NCBI RefSeq assembly: GCF_018326285.1
Contig: NZ_AP023362.1
Coordinates: 1,736,001-1,800,000 of the forward strand
DNA: 64,000 nucleotides
Origin: Mycolicibacterium sp. TY81
Lineage (GTDB): Bacteria > Actinomycetota > Actinomycetes > Mycobacteriales > Mycobacteriaceae
Direction: 5' to 3'
Below the pieces are notes generated by a model that was not told where the DNA came from, ran no database searches, and saw only the letters and a list, made by a program, of their open reading frames with translations. Numbering within the stretch: the first letter of the stretch is position 1; each line of letters opens with the position of its first letter. Positions 1 to 8,656 of this stretch are shown piece by piece. The position numbers were made by a program, and so were the translations under genes.

Positions 1-1
1 C

Positions 2-808
2 CTGCCGTCGAAAGGATTGCCGCCGCTGGGCAGTGGCCTGGCGCCCGGCGTCGGCGTGCGGGGCCGGCTGCGGGACGCGACACTACGGTTCCTCACGGCT
101 CGTTCGGTGCGTCAGGGCAACCGGCAGCGGTCCGCGGCGCGCGTCGGGATCGGCTTGCCCGCAACCGATCCCGGGCCTGCGCGGCGGCTGATCGCGACCC
201 TGCCCGGGCTGGAGGTGCCGCGGCCGGACTGGCCGGCCGAAGCCGTCGTCGTGGGGCCGCTGCACTTCGAGCCCACGACCGCGGTGCTCGACATACCGCC
301 CGGTTCGGGGCCGGTCGTGGTGGTGGCGCCGTCGACCGCGACGACGGGGATGCAGGGCCTGGACGACCTGGCGCTCGAGACGCTGATCCCCGGGCAGACG
401 CTGCCCGACGGCGCGCGCGTCGTCGTCTCGCGGCTGCGCGGTCCCGACGCGCCGGTGCCGCCGTGGGCCGCCGTCGGGCTCGGGCGGCAGGACGAACTGC
501 TGAAGCGGGCCGATGTCATGATCTGCGGCAGTGGCCACGGCATCGTGTCCAAGACGCTGCTGGCCGGGGTACCGCTGGTCGTGGTGCCCGGTGGCGGTGA
601 CCAGTGGGAGATCGCCAATCGGATTGTGCGACAGGGGAGTGGCGAGCTGATCCGGCCGTTGACCGCCGAAGCACTGGTGGCGACAGTGGGCCGCGTGCTG
701 GCGACGCCGTCGTACCGGGAGGCGGCCCGGCGCGCCGGTGCCAGCGGCGCGGACGTCGCCGACCCGGTGGCCGTATGCCGAGCGGCGCTCGGCGGCGCCG
801 CTGAGTAG
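2..808 (+). CDS. GT-B type glycosyltransferase, 5' end outside window
   Basis: The reading frame is open to the window edge, so the N-terminal half is missing and the first visible residues are not a true start. The visible C-terminal part is a UDP-glycosyltransferase-like nucleotide-sugar binding domain: a Gly-His-Gly stretch near position 535 is followed by AGVPLVVVPGGGDQWEIA, which matches the G-x-P-x(4)-P-x(3)-DQ donor-binding signature of family 1 enzymes. By position before DUF3046 and recA it corresponds to Rv2739c, annotated as a possible transferase in M. tuberculosis. The sugar donor and acceptor cannot be read. The stop lies 9 bases before the next gene, so the two are probably co-transcribed. 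Confidence 0.8.
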   Translation: MPSKGLPPLGSGLAPGVGVRGRLRDATLRFLTARSVRQGNRQRSAARVGIGLPATDPGPARRLIATLPGLEVPRPDWPAEAVVVGPLHFEPTTAVLDIPPGSGPVVVVAPSTATTGMQGLDDLALETLIPGQTLPDGARVVVSRLRGPDAPVPPWAAVGLGRQDELLKRADVMICGSGHGIVSKTLLAGVPLVVVPGGGDQWEIANRIVRQGSGELIRPLTAEALVATVGRVLATPSYREAARRAGASGADVADPVAVCRAALGGAAE

Positions 809-817
809 GTTGGTGCG

Positions 818-1012
818 GTGCGACTGACCGAATTCACCCTGCTGATCGAAGAGCAGTTCGGTGCGGCGCGCGGCGCTGCGTTGGTGTCGGACCATGTGCT
901 GGCCGCGCTCGGTGGCCGTACCCCGGCGCAAGCGATCGAAGCGGGCGTCGAACCCCGCGACGTCTGGCGCGCCCTGTGCGCGGACTTCGACGTCCCGCGC
1001 GATCAGTGGTGA
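818..1012 (+). CDS. DUF3046 family small protein
   Basis: A 64-residue protein from a GTG start nine bases after the preceding stop. It matches the conserved actinobacterial DUF3046 family that sits directly upstream of recA (Rv2738c in M. tuberculosis): an N-terminal MRLTEF, a central G-R-T-P-x(2)-A-I-E-x-G motif and a C-terminal VWRALC-x(3)-DVP-x(2)-W. No biochemical role is established that I can name. It is probably cytosolic, with no signal or membrane segment. Confidence 0.85.
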   Translation: MRLTEFTLLIEEQFGAARGAALVSDHVLAALGGRTPAQAIEAGVEPRDVWRALCADFDVPRDQW

Positions 1013-1140
1013 GCGCCGGTCTTTTGGTCTCTCCGCACGGTTCACGCTTCGGTGTTTGTCGGCCGACGACATGGTGTTCGCCGAGAGTGCCCCGATAGCG
1101 TCGTGCGTGAACCCCACGATGGAAGGACGACAACACGCCG

Positions 1141-1935
1141 ATGAGCGCCAGCATTGCCGTAGTCACCGGAGCTGGGCGGGGAATCGGCCTCGCCATCGCG
1201 AAAGCCCTTGCCGCGGCGGGACACCGCGTACTGATCACCGACGTCGACGGGGACGCCGCACAGCGCGCGGCGGAGTCCGTCGGGCGCGGTGCGTGGGGCG
1301 TCGCCCAGGATGTGCGCGACGTCGCCGGCCATGAGGCCGTGGCGGCACTGGCTGCGCAGCAGGGCCGACTCGCGGTGTGGGTCAACAACGCCGGTGTGCT
1401 GCACGCGGGGAACTCCTGGGAGCAGCCCGCCGAGCACGTCGTGCAGACCCTCGACGTCAACGTCCGCGGCATGATGGCGGGCTGCATGGCGGCGGTCAAC
1501 GCCATGGGAGCCGGTGGCGGTGTCATCCTCAACATCGCGTCCATCTCGGCGCTGACGCCGGTGCCGGGGCTGGCCGTGTATGCCGCGAGCAAGGCGGCGG
1601 TGCTGTCGTACACCACCTCTCTGCAGGGCGAACTGCGCGGCGCGGGCCTGCCGATCCGGGTCAGGGCGCTGTGCCCCGATGTGGTGAACACCGAGATGGT
1701 CAACTCGCGGACCCACGACCCCGGTGCGGCGCTGCTGTTCTCGGGTCCCAAGCCGCTGGCGGCCGACGACATCGCACGAGCTGCCCTGGAGCTGATGGAT
1801 TCCCGTCAGATCTTCCGTGTCGTACCGCGCTGGCGCGGCGTGATCGCCCGCGGTACCGACGTGGCACCGGCCGCCGGTCTGCGCGCGCTGTCCCTGATGA
1901 GGGCGCTGGGCCTGCGGCGCCAGCGTTCACTGTGA
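1141..1935 (+). CDS. Short-chain dehydrogenase/reductase (SDR)
   Basis: A 264-residue NAD(P)-dependent oxidoreductase of the classical SDR family. Visible motifs are the glycine-rich cofactor loop TGAGRGIG at residues 9-16, NNAG near residue 82, a Ser in the NIASIS segment and the catalytic YxxxK in VYAASKAA near residue 147. The ATG follows a GGAAGGA ribosome site. The C-terminal end is Arg-rich. The substrate cannot be deduced. It lies between DUF3046 and recA, an insertion relative to the M. tuberculosis order. Confidence 0.85.
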   Translation: MSASIAVVTGAGRGIGLAIAKALAAAGHRVLITDVDGDAAQRAAESVGRGAWGVAQDVRDVAGHEAVAALAAQQGRLAVWVNNAGVLHAGNSWEQPAEHVVQTLDVNVRGMMAGCMAAVNAMGAGGGVILNIASISALTPVPGLAVYAASKAAVLSYTTSLQGELRGAGLPIRVRALCPDVVNTEMVNSRTHDPGAALLFSGPKPLAADDIARAALELMDSRQIFRVVPRWRGVIARGTDVAPAAGLRALSLMRALGLRRQRSL

Positions 1936-2009
1936 CCTCGAAGGCGATGACCACGAAGACCGTGGCGATCACCGCGTGACCGGTCATTGATCGGCGTGTC
2001 CGCTTGAAG

Positions 2010-2025
2010 TCGAACATCTGTTCGC
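2010..2025 (+). promoter_or_regulatory. LexA-binding SOS box upstream of recA
   Basis: TCGAACATCTGTTCGC matches the mycobacterial/Gram-positive SOS consensus TCGAAC-N4-GTTCGA except for the last base. It lies about 105 bases before the recA ATG, so recA should be repressed by LexA until DNA damage. Confidence 0.9.
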
Positions 2026-2049
2026 TACTGTGGTGTCAGTTCGAAAAAC

Positions 2050-2072
2050 TTGTCGGTGGCCTCATCTAGCGT
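2050..2072 (+). promoter_or_regulatory. RecA-independent DNA-damage promoter (RecA-NDp/PafBC type)
   Basis: TTGTCGGTG, then 8 bases, then TAGCGT fits the published mycobacterial RecA-independent damage promoter consensus tTGTCRGTG-N8-TAnnnT, which PafBC activates. It sits between the SOS box and the recA start, giving recA two damage-responsive controls, as known for M. tuberculosis recA. Confidence 0.85.
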
Positions 2073-2128
2073 CACGGCCAACCGATCGGAAACCCGATCA
2101 ACGGACACCCACGAGGACGGAGACCACC

Positions 2129-3181
2129 ATGGCAGCACAGGCCCCAGATCGCGAGAAGGCACTCGAGCTCGCGCTGGCACAGATCGACAAGAGCTTCGGC
2201 AAGGGCTCGGTCATGCGGCTGGGAGAAGAGTCGCGCCAACCGATTTCGGTCATTCCGACCGGATCCATCGCACTGGACGTCGCGCTCGGTATCGGTGGCC
2301 TGCCGCGTGGCCGCGTCGTCGAGATCTACGGCCCGGAGTCCTCGGGTAAGACCACCGTGGCCCTGCACGCCGTGGCCAACGCCCAGGCGGCCGGCGGCAT
2401 CGCGGCGTTCATCGACGCCGAGCACGCCCTGGACCCCGAGTACGCCAAGAAGCTCGGCGTCGACACCGACGCGCTGCTGGTCTCCCAGCCGGACACCGGT
2501 GAGCAGGCGCTGGAGATCGCCGACATGCTGGTCCGCTCCGGCGCCATCGACATCCTGGTCATCGACTCGGTCGCCGCCCTGGTGCCGCGCGCCGAGATCG
2601 AGGGTGAGATGGGTGACAGCCACGTCGGTCTGCAGGCCCGCCTGATGAGCCAGGCGCTGCGCAAGATGACCGGTGCGCTGAACAACTCCGGTACCACCGC
2701 CATCTTCATCAACCAGCTGCGCGAGAAGATCGGCGTGATGTTCGGTTCGCCCGAAACCACCACGGGTGGTAAGGCTTTGAAGTTCTACGCCTCGGTGCGT
2801 ATGGACGTGCGCCGTATCGAGACGCTCAAGGACGGCACCGACGCGGTCGGTAACCGCACCCGCGTCAAGATCGTCAAGAACAAGGTGTCGCCGCCGTTCA
2901 AGCAGGCCGAGTTCGACATCCTCTACGGTCGCGGTATCTCGCGTGAGGGCTCGCTCATCGACATGGGCGTCGAGCACGGCTTCATCCGTAAGTCCGGTTC
3001 GTGGTTCACCTACGACGGCGAGCAGCTGGGGCAGGGCAAGGAGAATGCCCGTAACTACCTGCTGCAGAACGCGGATGCCGCCAACGAGATCGAGAAGAAG
3101 ATCAAGGAGAAGCTCGGTATCGGTGCAGTGGTGACCGATGGTGCGGCCGATGACGTCCTTCCCGCCCCGGTCGACTTCTGA
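2129..3181 (+). CDS. recA: RecA recombinase
   Basis: A 350-residue RecA, the ATP-dependent strand-exchange protein of homologous recombination and co-protease for LexA self-cleavage. Walker A GPESSGKT is at residues 68-75 and Walker B LVIDS near 143-147; the L2-region sequence [13 protein letters not shown] is intact. The ATG beginning [10 protein letters not shown] is chosen over upstream in-frame codons because the protein then begins like other mycobacterial RecA and upstream sequence is the promoter. No intein interrupts the gene, unlike M. tuberculosis. recX overlaps its 3' end by about 32 bases. Confidence 0.98.
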   Translation: MAAQAPDREKALELALAQIDKSFGKGSVMRLGEESRQPISVIPTGSIALDVALGIGGLPRGRVVEIYGPESSGKTTVALHAVANAQAAGGIAAFIDAEHALDPEYAKKLGVDTDALLVSQPDTGEQALEIADMLVRSGAIDILVIDSVAALVPRAEIEGEMGDSHVGLQARLMSQALRKMTGALNNSGTTAIFINQLREKIGVMFGSPETTTGGKALKFYASVRMDVRRIETLKDGTDAVGNRTRVKIVKNKVSPPFKQAEFDILYGRGISREGSLIDMGVEHGFIRKSGSWFTYDGEQLGQGKENARNYLLQNADAANEIEKKIKEKLGIGAVVTDGAADDVLPAPVDF

Positions 3182-3683
3182 GGCCGAGCCGGCGCAGCCG
3201 CAGCGGCGTGAGGAGCAGGCGCGGGACGTGTGCCTGCGTCTGCTCACCACCCGGGCGCGCAGTCGGGCCGAGCTCGAAGCTCAGCTGACCAAGCGCGGCT
3301 TCCCCGAGGATGTCAGCGCCCGGGTGCTGGACCGGCTCGCCGAGGTCGGCCTCGTCGACGACGTGGCCTTTGCCGAGCAGTGGGTGCGTGAACGTCGCAC
3401 CAATGCGGGAAAAGGCAAGCGTGCCTTGGCTTCTGAGTTGCGGACCAAAGGAATCGACGCCGACGTGATCGCCGAGACGCTCGACAGCGTCGACGCGGGT
3501 GAGTGGCGGGTGCGCGCCGAGGAACTGGTCGCCGCGAAGCTCCGGCGGGAGAACCTCGACGACGAGATGAAGGTGACCCGGCGCCTGGTCGCGATGTTGG
3601 CACGCCGCGGGTACAGCCAGGGCATGGCCTTCGATGTGGTCAACACCCAGCTCACGCAGGAACGGCAGCGCCGCGCGGTCTAG
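3150..3683 (+). CDS. recX: RecX, regulator of RecA
   Basis: A 177-residue helical protein that binds RecA filaments and limits their ATPase and strand exchange. It shows the repeated three-helix RecX pattern: [19 protein letters not shown], then [17 protein letters not shown], then a C-terminal [15 protein letters not shown]. The chosen ATG ([11 protein letters not shown]) lies inside the recA 3' end in another frame; an ATG four codons earlier is also possible. The overlap implies translational coupling with recA and the same SOS control. Confidence 0.95.
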   Translation: MTSFPPRSTSEAEPAQPQRREEQARDVCLRLLTTRARSRAELEAQLTKRGFPEDVSARVLDRLAEVGLVDDVAFAEQWVRERRTNAGKGKRALASELRTKGIDADVIAETLDSVDAGEWRVRAEELVAAKLRRENLDDEMKVTRRLVAMLARRGYSQGMAFDVVNTQLTQERQRRAV

Positions 3684-4612
3684 CCTTTGGCCGCTCCCTT
3701 GGGTTGCGGGTGCGTGATCTTGGGCAGCGACAGCTTCGGTAGCGACAACTTGGGCGCGGAGAACTTCGGCGCCGAGAACTTGGGTGCCGACAACTTCGGT
3801 GGCGCGAACTTGCCGGCCGGTGGGTGATCGATGTCGCCGGCCGCCACGTCGACAAGTTGGCGGGGCTTCTTCGGCGGCGCCGGGAGCTTGGGTGGCTTGG
3901 GGCTGAACGTCGAGGCGATCGAATCCTGTTGCATGGTCGGTGTTTTCGTGGGGGCCAGTGTCTTCGGTGTCTGCGGGACGTCAATGGCTGCGGTGGGATT
4001 CACCGCAGCGATCGTTGTCGGCACTGGTGTCCCCAGCATGTTGTGGGTGAACTTTTCCACTGACGTGATCACCGCTCGTGCGAAGTCCGCCATCTGCTGT
4101 GTGACGTTGAGGCCGAGTGTGGTGGTGTCGACGACGAACTGCTGACCGGGTCCCGAGTTGAACGGCGGGAATGCGGACAGGGTGGTGGCTCGGAACTGGA
4201 GCTGGAACACCGCGATGTCCTGGGCGAACCCGACGAGATCGCGTCCGGCCTCGAACTCGATGTCGGCGAACGCACTCAAGGCTTGCGCGGCGGCAGCCGG
4301 TGGCGGCGTGCCACTGCCGATGGCCGCCACGAAGTTCCCCGGTATCTGCGCCTGGCGCTGGAACAGGGCGGCGCCGGTGGTGACCCAGTCGACCAACAGC
4401 CCGACGTTGAACATCACCTGCTGGTTGAGCAGATCGAGCGGCAGCGGCTGCGCCGTCAGCGAGATGCTCGGTTCGGTGAGCACCGGCACCGCTTGCGCGG
4501 CGGCGCGCCCTGGCGACGGTGCCGCGGTGAGAACCAGGCACGCGGTGCACAGCGCCGCGACGGTCTGGGTTGGAGCTGGAACTGCTGTGAACGCACGTAC
4601 CGCGACGTTCAT
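3680..4612 (-). CDS. Exported protein with Lys/Pro repeat tail, function unknown
   Basis: A 310-residue protein. The start is the ATG preceded by GGGAGG four bases upstream; upstream in-frame codons give a longer N-terminus without a ribosome site. An N-terminal hydrophobic segment ending in Ala-rich sequence looks like a Sec signal peptide. The middle (about residues 40-190) is a helical domain of unknown function. The C-terminal 90 residues are Pro/Lys rich, with repeated PKFSAP/PKLSLP units encoded by a 15-base repeat. Mycobacteria have several such exported proteins of unknown role. It converges on recX: the 3' ends overlap by 4 bases. Confidence 0.7.
   Translation of the reverse strand: MNVAVRAFTAVPAPTQTVAALCTACLVLTAAPSPGRAAAQAVPVLTEPSISLTAQPLPLDLLNQQVMFNVGLLVDWVTTGAALFQRQAQIPGNFVAAIGSGTPPPAAAAQALSAFADIEFEAGRDLVGFAQDIAVFQLQFRATTLSAFPPFNSGPGQQFVVDTTTLGLNVTQQMADFARAVITSVEKFTHNMLGTPVPTTIAAVNPTAAIDVPQTPKTLAPTKTPTMQQDSIASTFSPKPPKLPAPPKKPRQLVDVAAGDIDHPPAGKFAPPKLSAPKFSAPKFSAPKLSLPKLSLPKITHPQPKGAAKG
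3715..3801. repeat. Degenerate 15-bp tandem repeat within exported protein gene
   Basis: Units of the form GACAACTTGGGCGCG / GAGAACTTCGGCGCC repeat about six times. On the minus strand they encode the PKxSx pentapeptides of the C-terminal tail. Such an array can gain or lose units by slippage. Confidence 0.75.
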
Positions 4613-4715
4613 GACGCCTCCCGGGATCGAGTGAACCTCCATCAGGGACACGACATGCATGCCCGCGGGGTTCACCGGGAAGGCGAACCCCGCGGACTGC
4701 TGCGATGACGCGGCG

Positions 4716-5471
4716 TCAGATCACGAAACCGCCGTCGATGTTCCAGCTGACGCCCGTGACGAACCCCGACTCGGGGGACGCCAGATAGGCGACGGCGCTG
4801 GCCACGTCGCGCGGCTGGCCGTAGCGGCCGACGGCGATCAGCGGGCGCAGGGACTCGGCGAGCTCGCCCTCGTCAGGGTTCATGTCGGTGGCGATCGGGC
4901 CCGGCTGGATGTTGTTGATGGTGATGCCGCGTGGGCCGAGCTCGCGCACCAAGCCACGCGTCAGGCCGGCCACGGCCGCCTTGGTCATGGAGTAGACGGA
5001 CAGGCCGCCCACCGGCGACCGGTCGCCGTTCACACTGCCGATGGTGATGATGCGTCCGCCCTGGCCGAGGTGCGGTACCGCGCGCTGGATCGCGGCAAAC
5101 ACCGCGCGCACGTTGATGTTCACCAGGCGGTCGAACTCTTCCAACGGGAAGTCGTCGATCGGGGCGATGTGCGCGACGCCGGCGTTGTTGACCAGGATGT
5201 CGAGGCCGCCGAGCCGCTCGACGGCTTCATCCACGGCCGCGGCGACGGCCAGCGCATCGGCGCTGTCGGCTTTGATGGCGGCCACCTTGGCGCCGGTCGC
5301 TTCGAGTTCGTCGACCAGGTCCTGCGCGGCATCGGGCGACGACTGGTACGTGAACGCGACCGCGGCGCCGTCGGCGGCGAGCCGGCGCACAGTCGCGGCG
5401 CCGATGCCGCGAGAACCGCCGGTGACCAGTGCACGTCGGCCGGCAAGTGGTGCTTCCGAGGTGGTGCTCAT
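4716..5471 (-). CDS. SDR oxidoreductase, FabG-like
   Basis: A 251-residue classical SDR: TGGSRGIG cofactor loop at about residues 17-24, NNAGVAH at about 92, Ser in the IGSVNGD segment, catalytic YSMTK near 160, and the usual C-terminal DGGF ending. It resembles 3-oxoacyl-ACP/CoA reductases and glucose-dehydrogenase-like enzymes; the substrate is not known. It is transcribed divergently from a TetR gene with a palindrome between them, so it is probably the regulator's target. Confidence 0.85.
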   Translation of the reverse strand: MSTTSEAPLAGRRALVTGGSRGIGAATVRRLAADGAAVAFTYQSSPDAAQDLVDELEATGAKVAAIKADSADALAVAAAVDEAVERLGGLDILVNNAGVAHIAPIDDFPLEEFDRLVNINVRAVFAAIQRAVPHLGQGGRIITIGSVNGDRSPVGGLSVYSMTKAAVAGLTRGLVRELGPRGITINNIQPGPIATDMNPDEGELAESLRPLIAVGRYGQPRDVASAVAYLASPESGFVTGVSWNIDGGFVI

Positions 5472-5503
5472 GAGCTCTCCAAGTCGTGGGGATGATTCTT
5501 TCG

Positions 5504-5515
5504 AACCGATCGGTT
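5504..5515. promoter_or_regulatory. Palindromic operator between SDR and TetR genes
   Basis: AACCGATCGGTT is a perfect 12-bp palindrome located 33 bases upstream of the SDR start and 77 bases upstream of the TetR start. A divergent TetR-type regulator with a single strong palindrome in between is the usual arrangement for autoregulation and control of the neighbour. Binding is inferred. Confidence 0.6.
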
Positions 5516-5591
5516 ACTAAGTACGCTCAGGACAAGCTGCTACGGCGGGACTTCATTCCGAACTGTGGCCCGGATCACACAAGGGGGGCTG

Positions 5592-6209
5592 ATGGCGATC
5601 GGCAGACCTCGCATGTACGACCCGGAGTGCGTCCTGGACATTGCGATGCGACTGTTCTGGGCGCACGGTTACGACGGAGTGTCCATCGCCGATCTCGCGG
5701 CCGCCACCGGGGTGAACCGGCGCGGGCTGTACGCCGAATACGGTTCCAAGGCCGACCTTTTCCGGGCCGCCGTGCGGCGCTACCAGGCCGGACCCGGTAG
5801 GTACGCGGAACGGGCGCTGGCCCTGCCCACCGCATGGGATACCGCGTACGCCATGGTGCACGGCGCCGTCGACGCGTCAGCGGGGACAGCGGGTCCGCGG
5901 GGCTGCCTGCTGGTGCAGAGCGCCCTGGCCTCCGGCGACGAGGCGGCGGCATTGCACGCCGAACTGGCGCAACTGCGCGAAGACGCCGTTGCTCACATGG
6001 CCGAACGGTTCACCGCAGCCCAACGTGTGGGCGAACTACCCGGGGCGGACCCGGAGGTGCTGGCCCGCTGGATCGGGGCGGTCTGTCAGGGCCTGGCAGT
6101 CCAGGCCAACAGCGGTGCCGACCGCGACGAATTGCACGCGGTCGCCGATCAGGCGCTGCGCGCCTGGCCCGAACCGCGTCAGGCCGGGGTTCCCGGCGCA
6201 TCCTCCTGA
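5592..6209 (+). CDS. TetR/AcrR family transcriptional regulator
   Basis: A 205-residue regulator. The N-terminal helix-turn-helix runs over about residues 12-55, with the typical ALxLFWAHGYDGVSIADLAAATGV and LYAEYGSKADLF sequence. The C-terminal ligand domain contains a GCLLVQSALA stretch, as in TetR proteins with the TetR_C_16/33-type fold. The ATG following AAGGGGGGCTG is chosen; an upstream GTG has no ribosome site. It probably represses the divergent SDR gene and itself through AACCGATCGGTT. Confidence 0.88.
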   Translation: MAIGRPRMYDPECVLDIAMRLFWAHGYDGVSIADLAAATGVNRRGLYAEYGSKADLFRAAVRRYQAGPGRYAERALALPTAWDTAYAMVHGAVDASAGTAGPRGCLLVQSALASGDEAAALHAELAQLREDAVAHMAERFTAAQRVGELPGADPEVLARWIGAVCQGLAVQANSGADRDELHAVADQALRAWPEPRQAGVPGASS

Positions 6210-7057
6210 ACCCCGGTCTTGATCTGCAGTGGTTCGGGGCTGCGCCGGGACTTGCGCAGCCGGGCTTCGAGGCGGGTCGCCAGTGCCGACAACGCGAAGT
6301 TGAGGCTGATCATCAGGGCCGCGATCACCAGCAGCGCGGGGATGTAGTTGCTGTACGCCGAACCGATGTTCGTGCCCTGGCGCACCATCTCGACGAAGGT
6401 GATCTGGTAGCCGATCGCGGTGTCCTTGAGCACCACCACCATCTGGGACACCAGCACCGGCAGCATCGACGTCACGGCCTGGGGGAGCAGGATCAGTCGC
6501 AGGGTCTGACCGGGCCGCAGACCCAGTGCGACGGCGGCCTCACGCTGGCCGCGCGGCAGCGCGTGCACACCGGCCCGCACGATCTCCGCGATCACGGTGC
6601 CGTTGTACAGCGTCAGGCCGGTGATCACGCCGGCCAGTGCCAGTTGGCGCGACGGGAAGACGTCGTACAGCGCGTACAGGAAATACGCGAACAACATCAT
6701 GATCAGGACCGGGACGGCACGGAAGAACTCGACGACCACCGAGCAGACCCAGCGCACCGGACGAGCATCCGACAACCGGCCCATGCCCAGCGCCAGACCT
6801 AGGACGAGCGCCAGCACGATCGAGACCGCGGCCGCCGTCAACGTGCCGGCCACCCCGGGCAGCACGTACGTCGTCCACAGGTTCGCCGTCAGGAACGGGT
6901 GCCATTTCGCTTCGGTCAGTTGGCCTTTCGACTCGAACTGCCACAGCACCCAGCCGGCCATCGCGATGATCACCGCGACGATGACGGCGGCGAACAACAG
7001 GTTGCGCCGCTGCGCCCGTGGGCCCGGGGCGTCGTAGAGGACGGAAGCTTCGCTCAT
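6179..7057 (-). CDS. Amino-acid ABC transporter permease (HisM/GluD type)
   Basis: A 292-residue inner-membrane permease of the polar amino-acid importer family. It has an N-terminal membrane segment after a short cytosolic leader, a long hydrophobic core, and the EAA-type cytoplasmic loop around GQREAAVALGLRPGQ that contacts the ATPase. The ATG has an AAGGGCGGG site upstream; a TTG 18 codons earlier is less likely. Its 3' end overlaps the TetR gene by 31 bases on the opposite strand. It forms an importer with the two genes upstream on the same strand, probably for glutamate/glutamine. Confidence 0.9.
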   Translation of the reverse strand: MSEASVLYDAPGPRAQRRNLLFAAVIVAVIIAMAGWVLWQFESKGQLTEAKWHPFLTANLWTTYVLPGVAGTLTAAAVSIVLALVLGLALGMGRLSDARPVRWVCSVVVEFFRAVPVLIMMLFAYFLYALYDVFPSRQLALAGVITGLTLYNGTVIAEIVRAGVHALPRGQREAAVALGLRPGQTLRLILLPQAVTSMLPVLVSQMVVVLKDTAIGYQITFVEMVRQGTNIGSAYSNYIPALLVIAALMISLNFALSALATRLEARLRKSRRSPEPLQIKTGVQEDAPGTPA

Positions 7058-7118
7058 CAGTGCCCGCCCTTCGCGCACGCGCTCAACCGGAGTCCTCTGT
7101 TCTTCGCGCAAGCGCTCA

Positions 7119-8654
7119 TCACCGCACCACCGCGTATCGCTTACCCAACCAACCGAACAACAGCCCCAACGGCAACGTCAGGACCACGAAACCCGCGGCG
7201 AAGATCGAGCCGACCGCCAGCAGCGCCGCGGTGTTCTCGATCATTTCCTTCATCAGCAGCGCCGCCTCGGCCACGCCGATGGCCGAAGCGATGGTGGTGT
7301 TCTTCACCAGGGCGATCAGCACCGAACCCAGCGGATTGATCACCGCGCGAAAAGCCTGCGGCAACAGGATCAACCGCAGGTTCTGCCCGAAGCTCATGCC
7401 CAGCGAGCGCGCGGCCTCGGCCTGCCCCAGCGGCACGGTGTTGACGCCCGAACGCAGCGTCTCGCACACGAACGACGCGGTGTAGACCGTCAACCCGAGC
7501 GCCGCGAGCCGAAAGTTGCTGTCCACCACGGCCGTCGGTGAATGTGGATCGACCAGGGTGATCCGCAGGGTGTTCCCGATACCGAACGAACAGAACAGGA
7601 TGATCAGCGTCAACGGGGTGTTGCGGACCACGTTGACGTATGCCGTGCCCAGCCAGCGCAGCACCGGCACCGGCGACAGCCGCATCGCCGCCAGCACGGT
7701 GCCCAGGATCAGTGCCCCGGCCGCGGCGAGCAGCGTCAGCTGGATCGTCGTCCAGAACGCCTTCACGATCTTGCCGCCGTAGGTGCCCCACAGATCGACG
7801 CGCTTGGCGCCGCCGGCGCCATTGATGTTGGTGTCCAGCGGAGGAGGCGGCGGCGCCGACAACCCGGCCGGCCCCAGGTTGCGGTCGAACGCGGCCTGCC
7901 ACTCGCCGGTCTTCTGCATCTTCTCGATGGCGTCGTTGATCTTCTGGCGTAATTCCTTGTCGCCCTTGAGCAATCCGATGCCGTACTTCTCCACCGAGAA
8001 CGGCTTGCCGACGAGTTTGAAGGCACCCGGCGTCTGCGCGGCGTAGCCCGCCAGGATCACCTCGTCGGTGCTGAGCGCGTCGATGGCGCCGGTCTTCACC
8101 GCCTCCAGGCACGCCGAGTAGGTGTCGTATTGCTGCAGCTGCACGCCCGGGTACTTGTCCTTGATGCGTTGTGCCGGTGTGGAACCCGACACCGAGCACA
8201 GCTTCTTGTGGTTCTGCAGCGACTCGACGCTGGTGATCTCGTTGTTGTCGGCGCGCACCAGCAGGCTCTGGCCCGTGACCAGATACGGTCCGGCGAACGA
8301 CACCTTCTGCTTACGGGCGTCGGTGATCGAGTAGGTGGCGACGATGAAGTCGACCTGGTGGTTCTGGATCAGGTTCTCGCGCTGACCCGACGGTGCTTCT
8401 TTCCACTCGATGTCGTCGGGTTTGTAGCCCAGCTGCCCGGCCACGTAGGTCGCGACGTCGATGTCGAAGCCGGCCAGCGTGCCGTCGGGCTTCTTCGCGG
8501 CCAGGCCGGGCTGGTCGAACTTGGTGCCGATGGTGATCTTCTTGCTGTTGGCGCCGCACGCGCTCAGCGACAACAACGCCACGATCAGCACAGTGACGGC
8601 GGCCAGGCGGCGCAGAGTGCGCGTCACGAACCTCTGCCCAATCGATCGTTCCAC
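7119..8654 (-). CDS. Fused amino-acid binding lipoprotein and ABC permease
   Basis: A 511-residue fusion. Residues 1-33 form a lipoprotein signal with lipobox LSAC (Cys33). Residues about 38-275 are a periplasmic-type family 3 solute-binding domain (GFDIDVATYVA, VDFIVATYSIT, ALSTDEVIL). A proline-rich linker (APPPPPPLD) leads into a permease domain at about 295-511 with the EAA loop GQAEAARSLGMSFGQ. Similar fusions occur in GlnP-type importers. The binding domain is therefore covalently tethered outside the membrane. It stands between the ATPase gene (2-base gap) and the second permease. Confidence 0.92.
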   Translation of the reverse strand: MERSIGQRFVTRTLRRLAAVTVLIVALLSLSACGANSKKITIGTKFDQPGLAAKKPDGTLAGFDIDVATYVAGQLGYKPDDIEWKEAPSGQRENLIQNHQVDFIVATYSITDARKQKVSFAGPYLVTGQSLLVRADNNEITSVESLQNHKKLCSVSGSTPAQRIKDKYPGVQLQQYDTYSACLEAVKTGAIDALSTDEVILAGYAAQTPGAFKLVGKPFSVEKYGIGLLKGDKELRQKINDAIEKMQKTGEWQAAFDRNLGPAGLSAPPPPPLDTNINGAGGAKRVDLWGTYGGKIVKAFWTTIQLTLLAAAGALILGTVLAAMRLSPVPVLRWLGTAYVNVVRNTPLTLIILFCSFGIGNTLRITLVDPHSPTAVVDSNFRLAALGLTVYTASFVCETLRSGVNTVPLGQAEAARSLGMSFGQNLRLILLPQAFRAVINPLGSVLIALVKNTTIASAIGVAEAALLMKEMIENTAALLAVGSIFAAGFVVLTLPLGLLFGWLGKRYAVVR

Positions 8655-8656
8655 GA

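Noticed and set aside
2129..3181. Possible RecA intein
   Set aside because: The protein is 350 residues and continuous, with no insertion at the M. tuberculosis intein site.
2072..3250. 392-codon minus-strand frame opposite recA
   Set aside because: A shadow of the highly conserved recA codons; it contains no recognisable domain.
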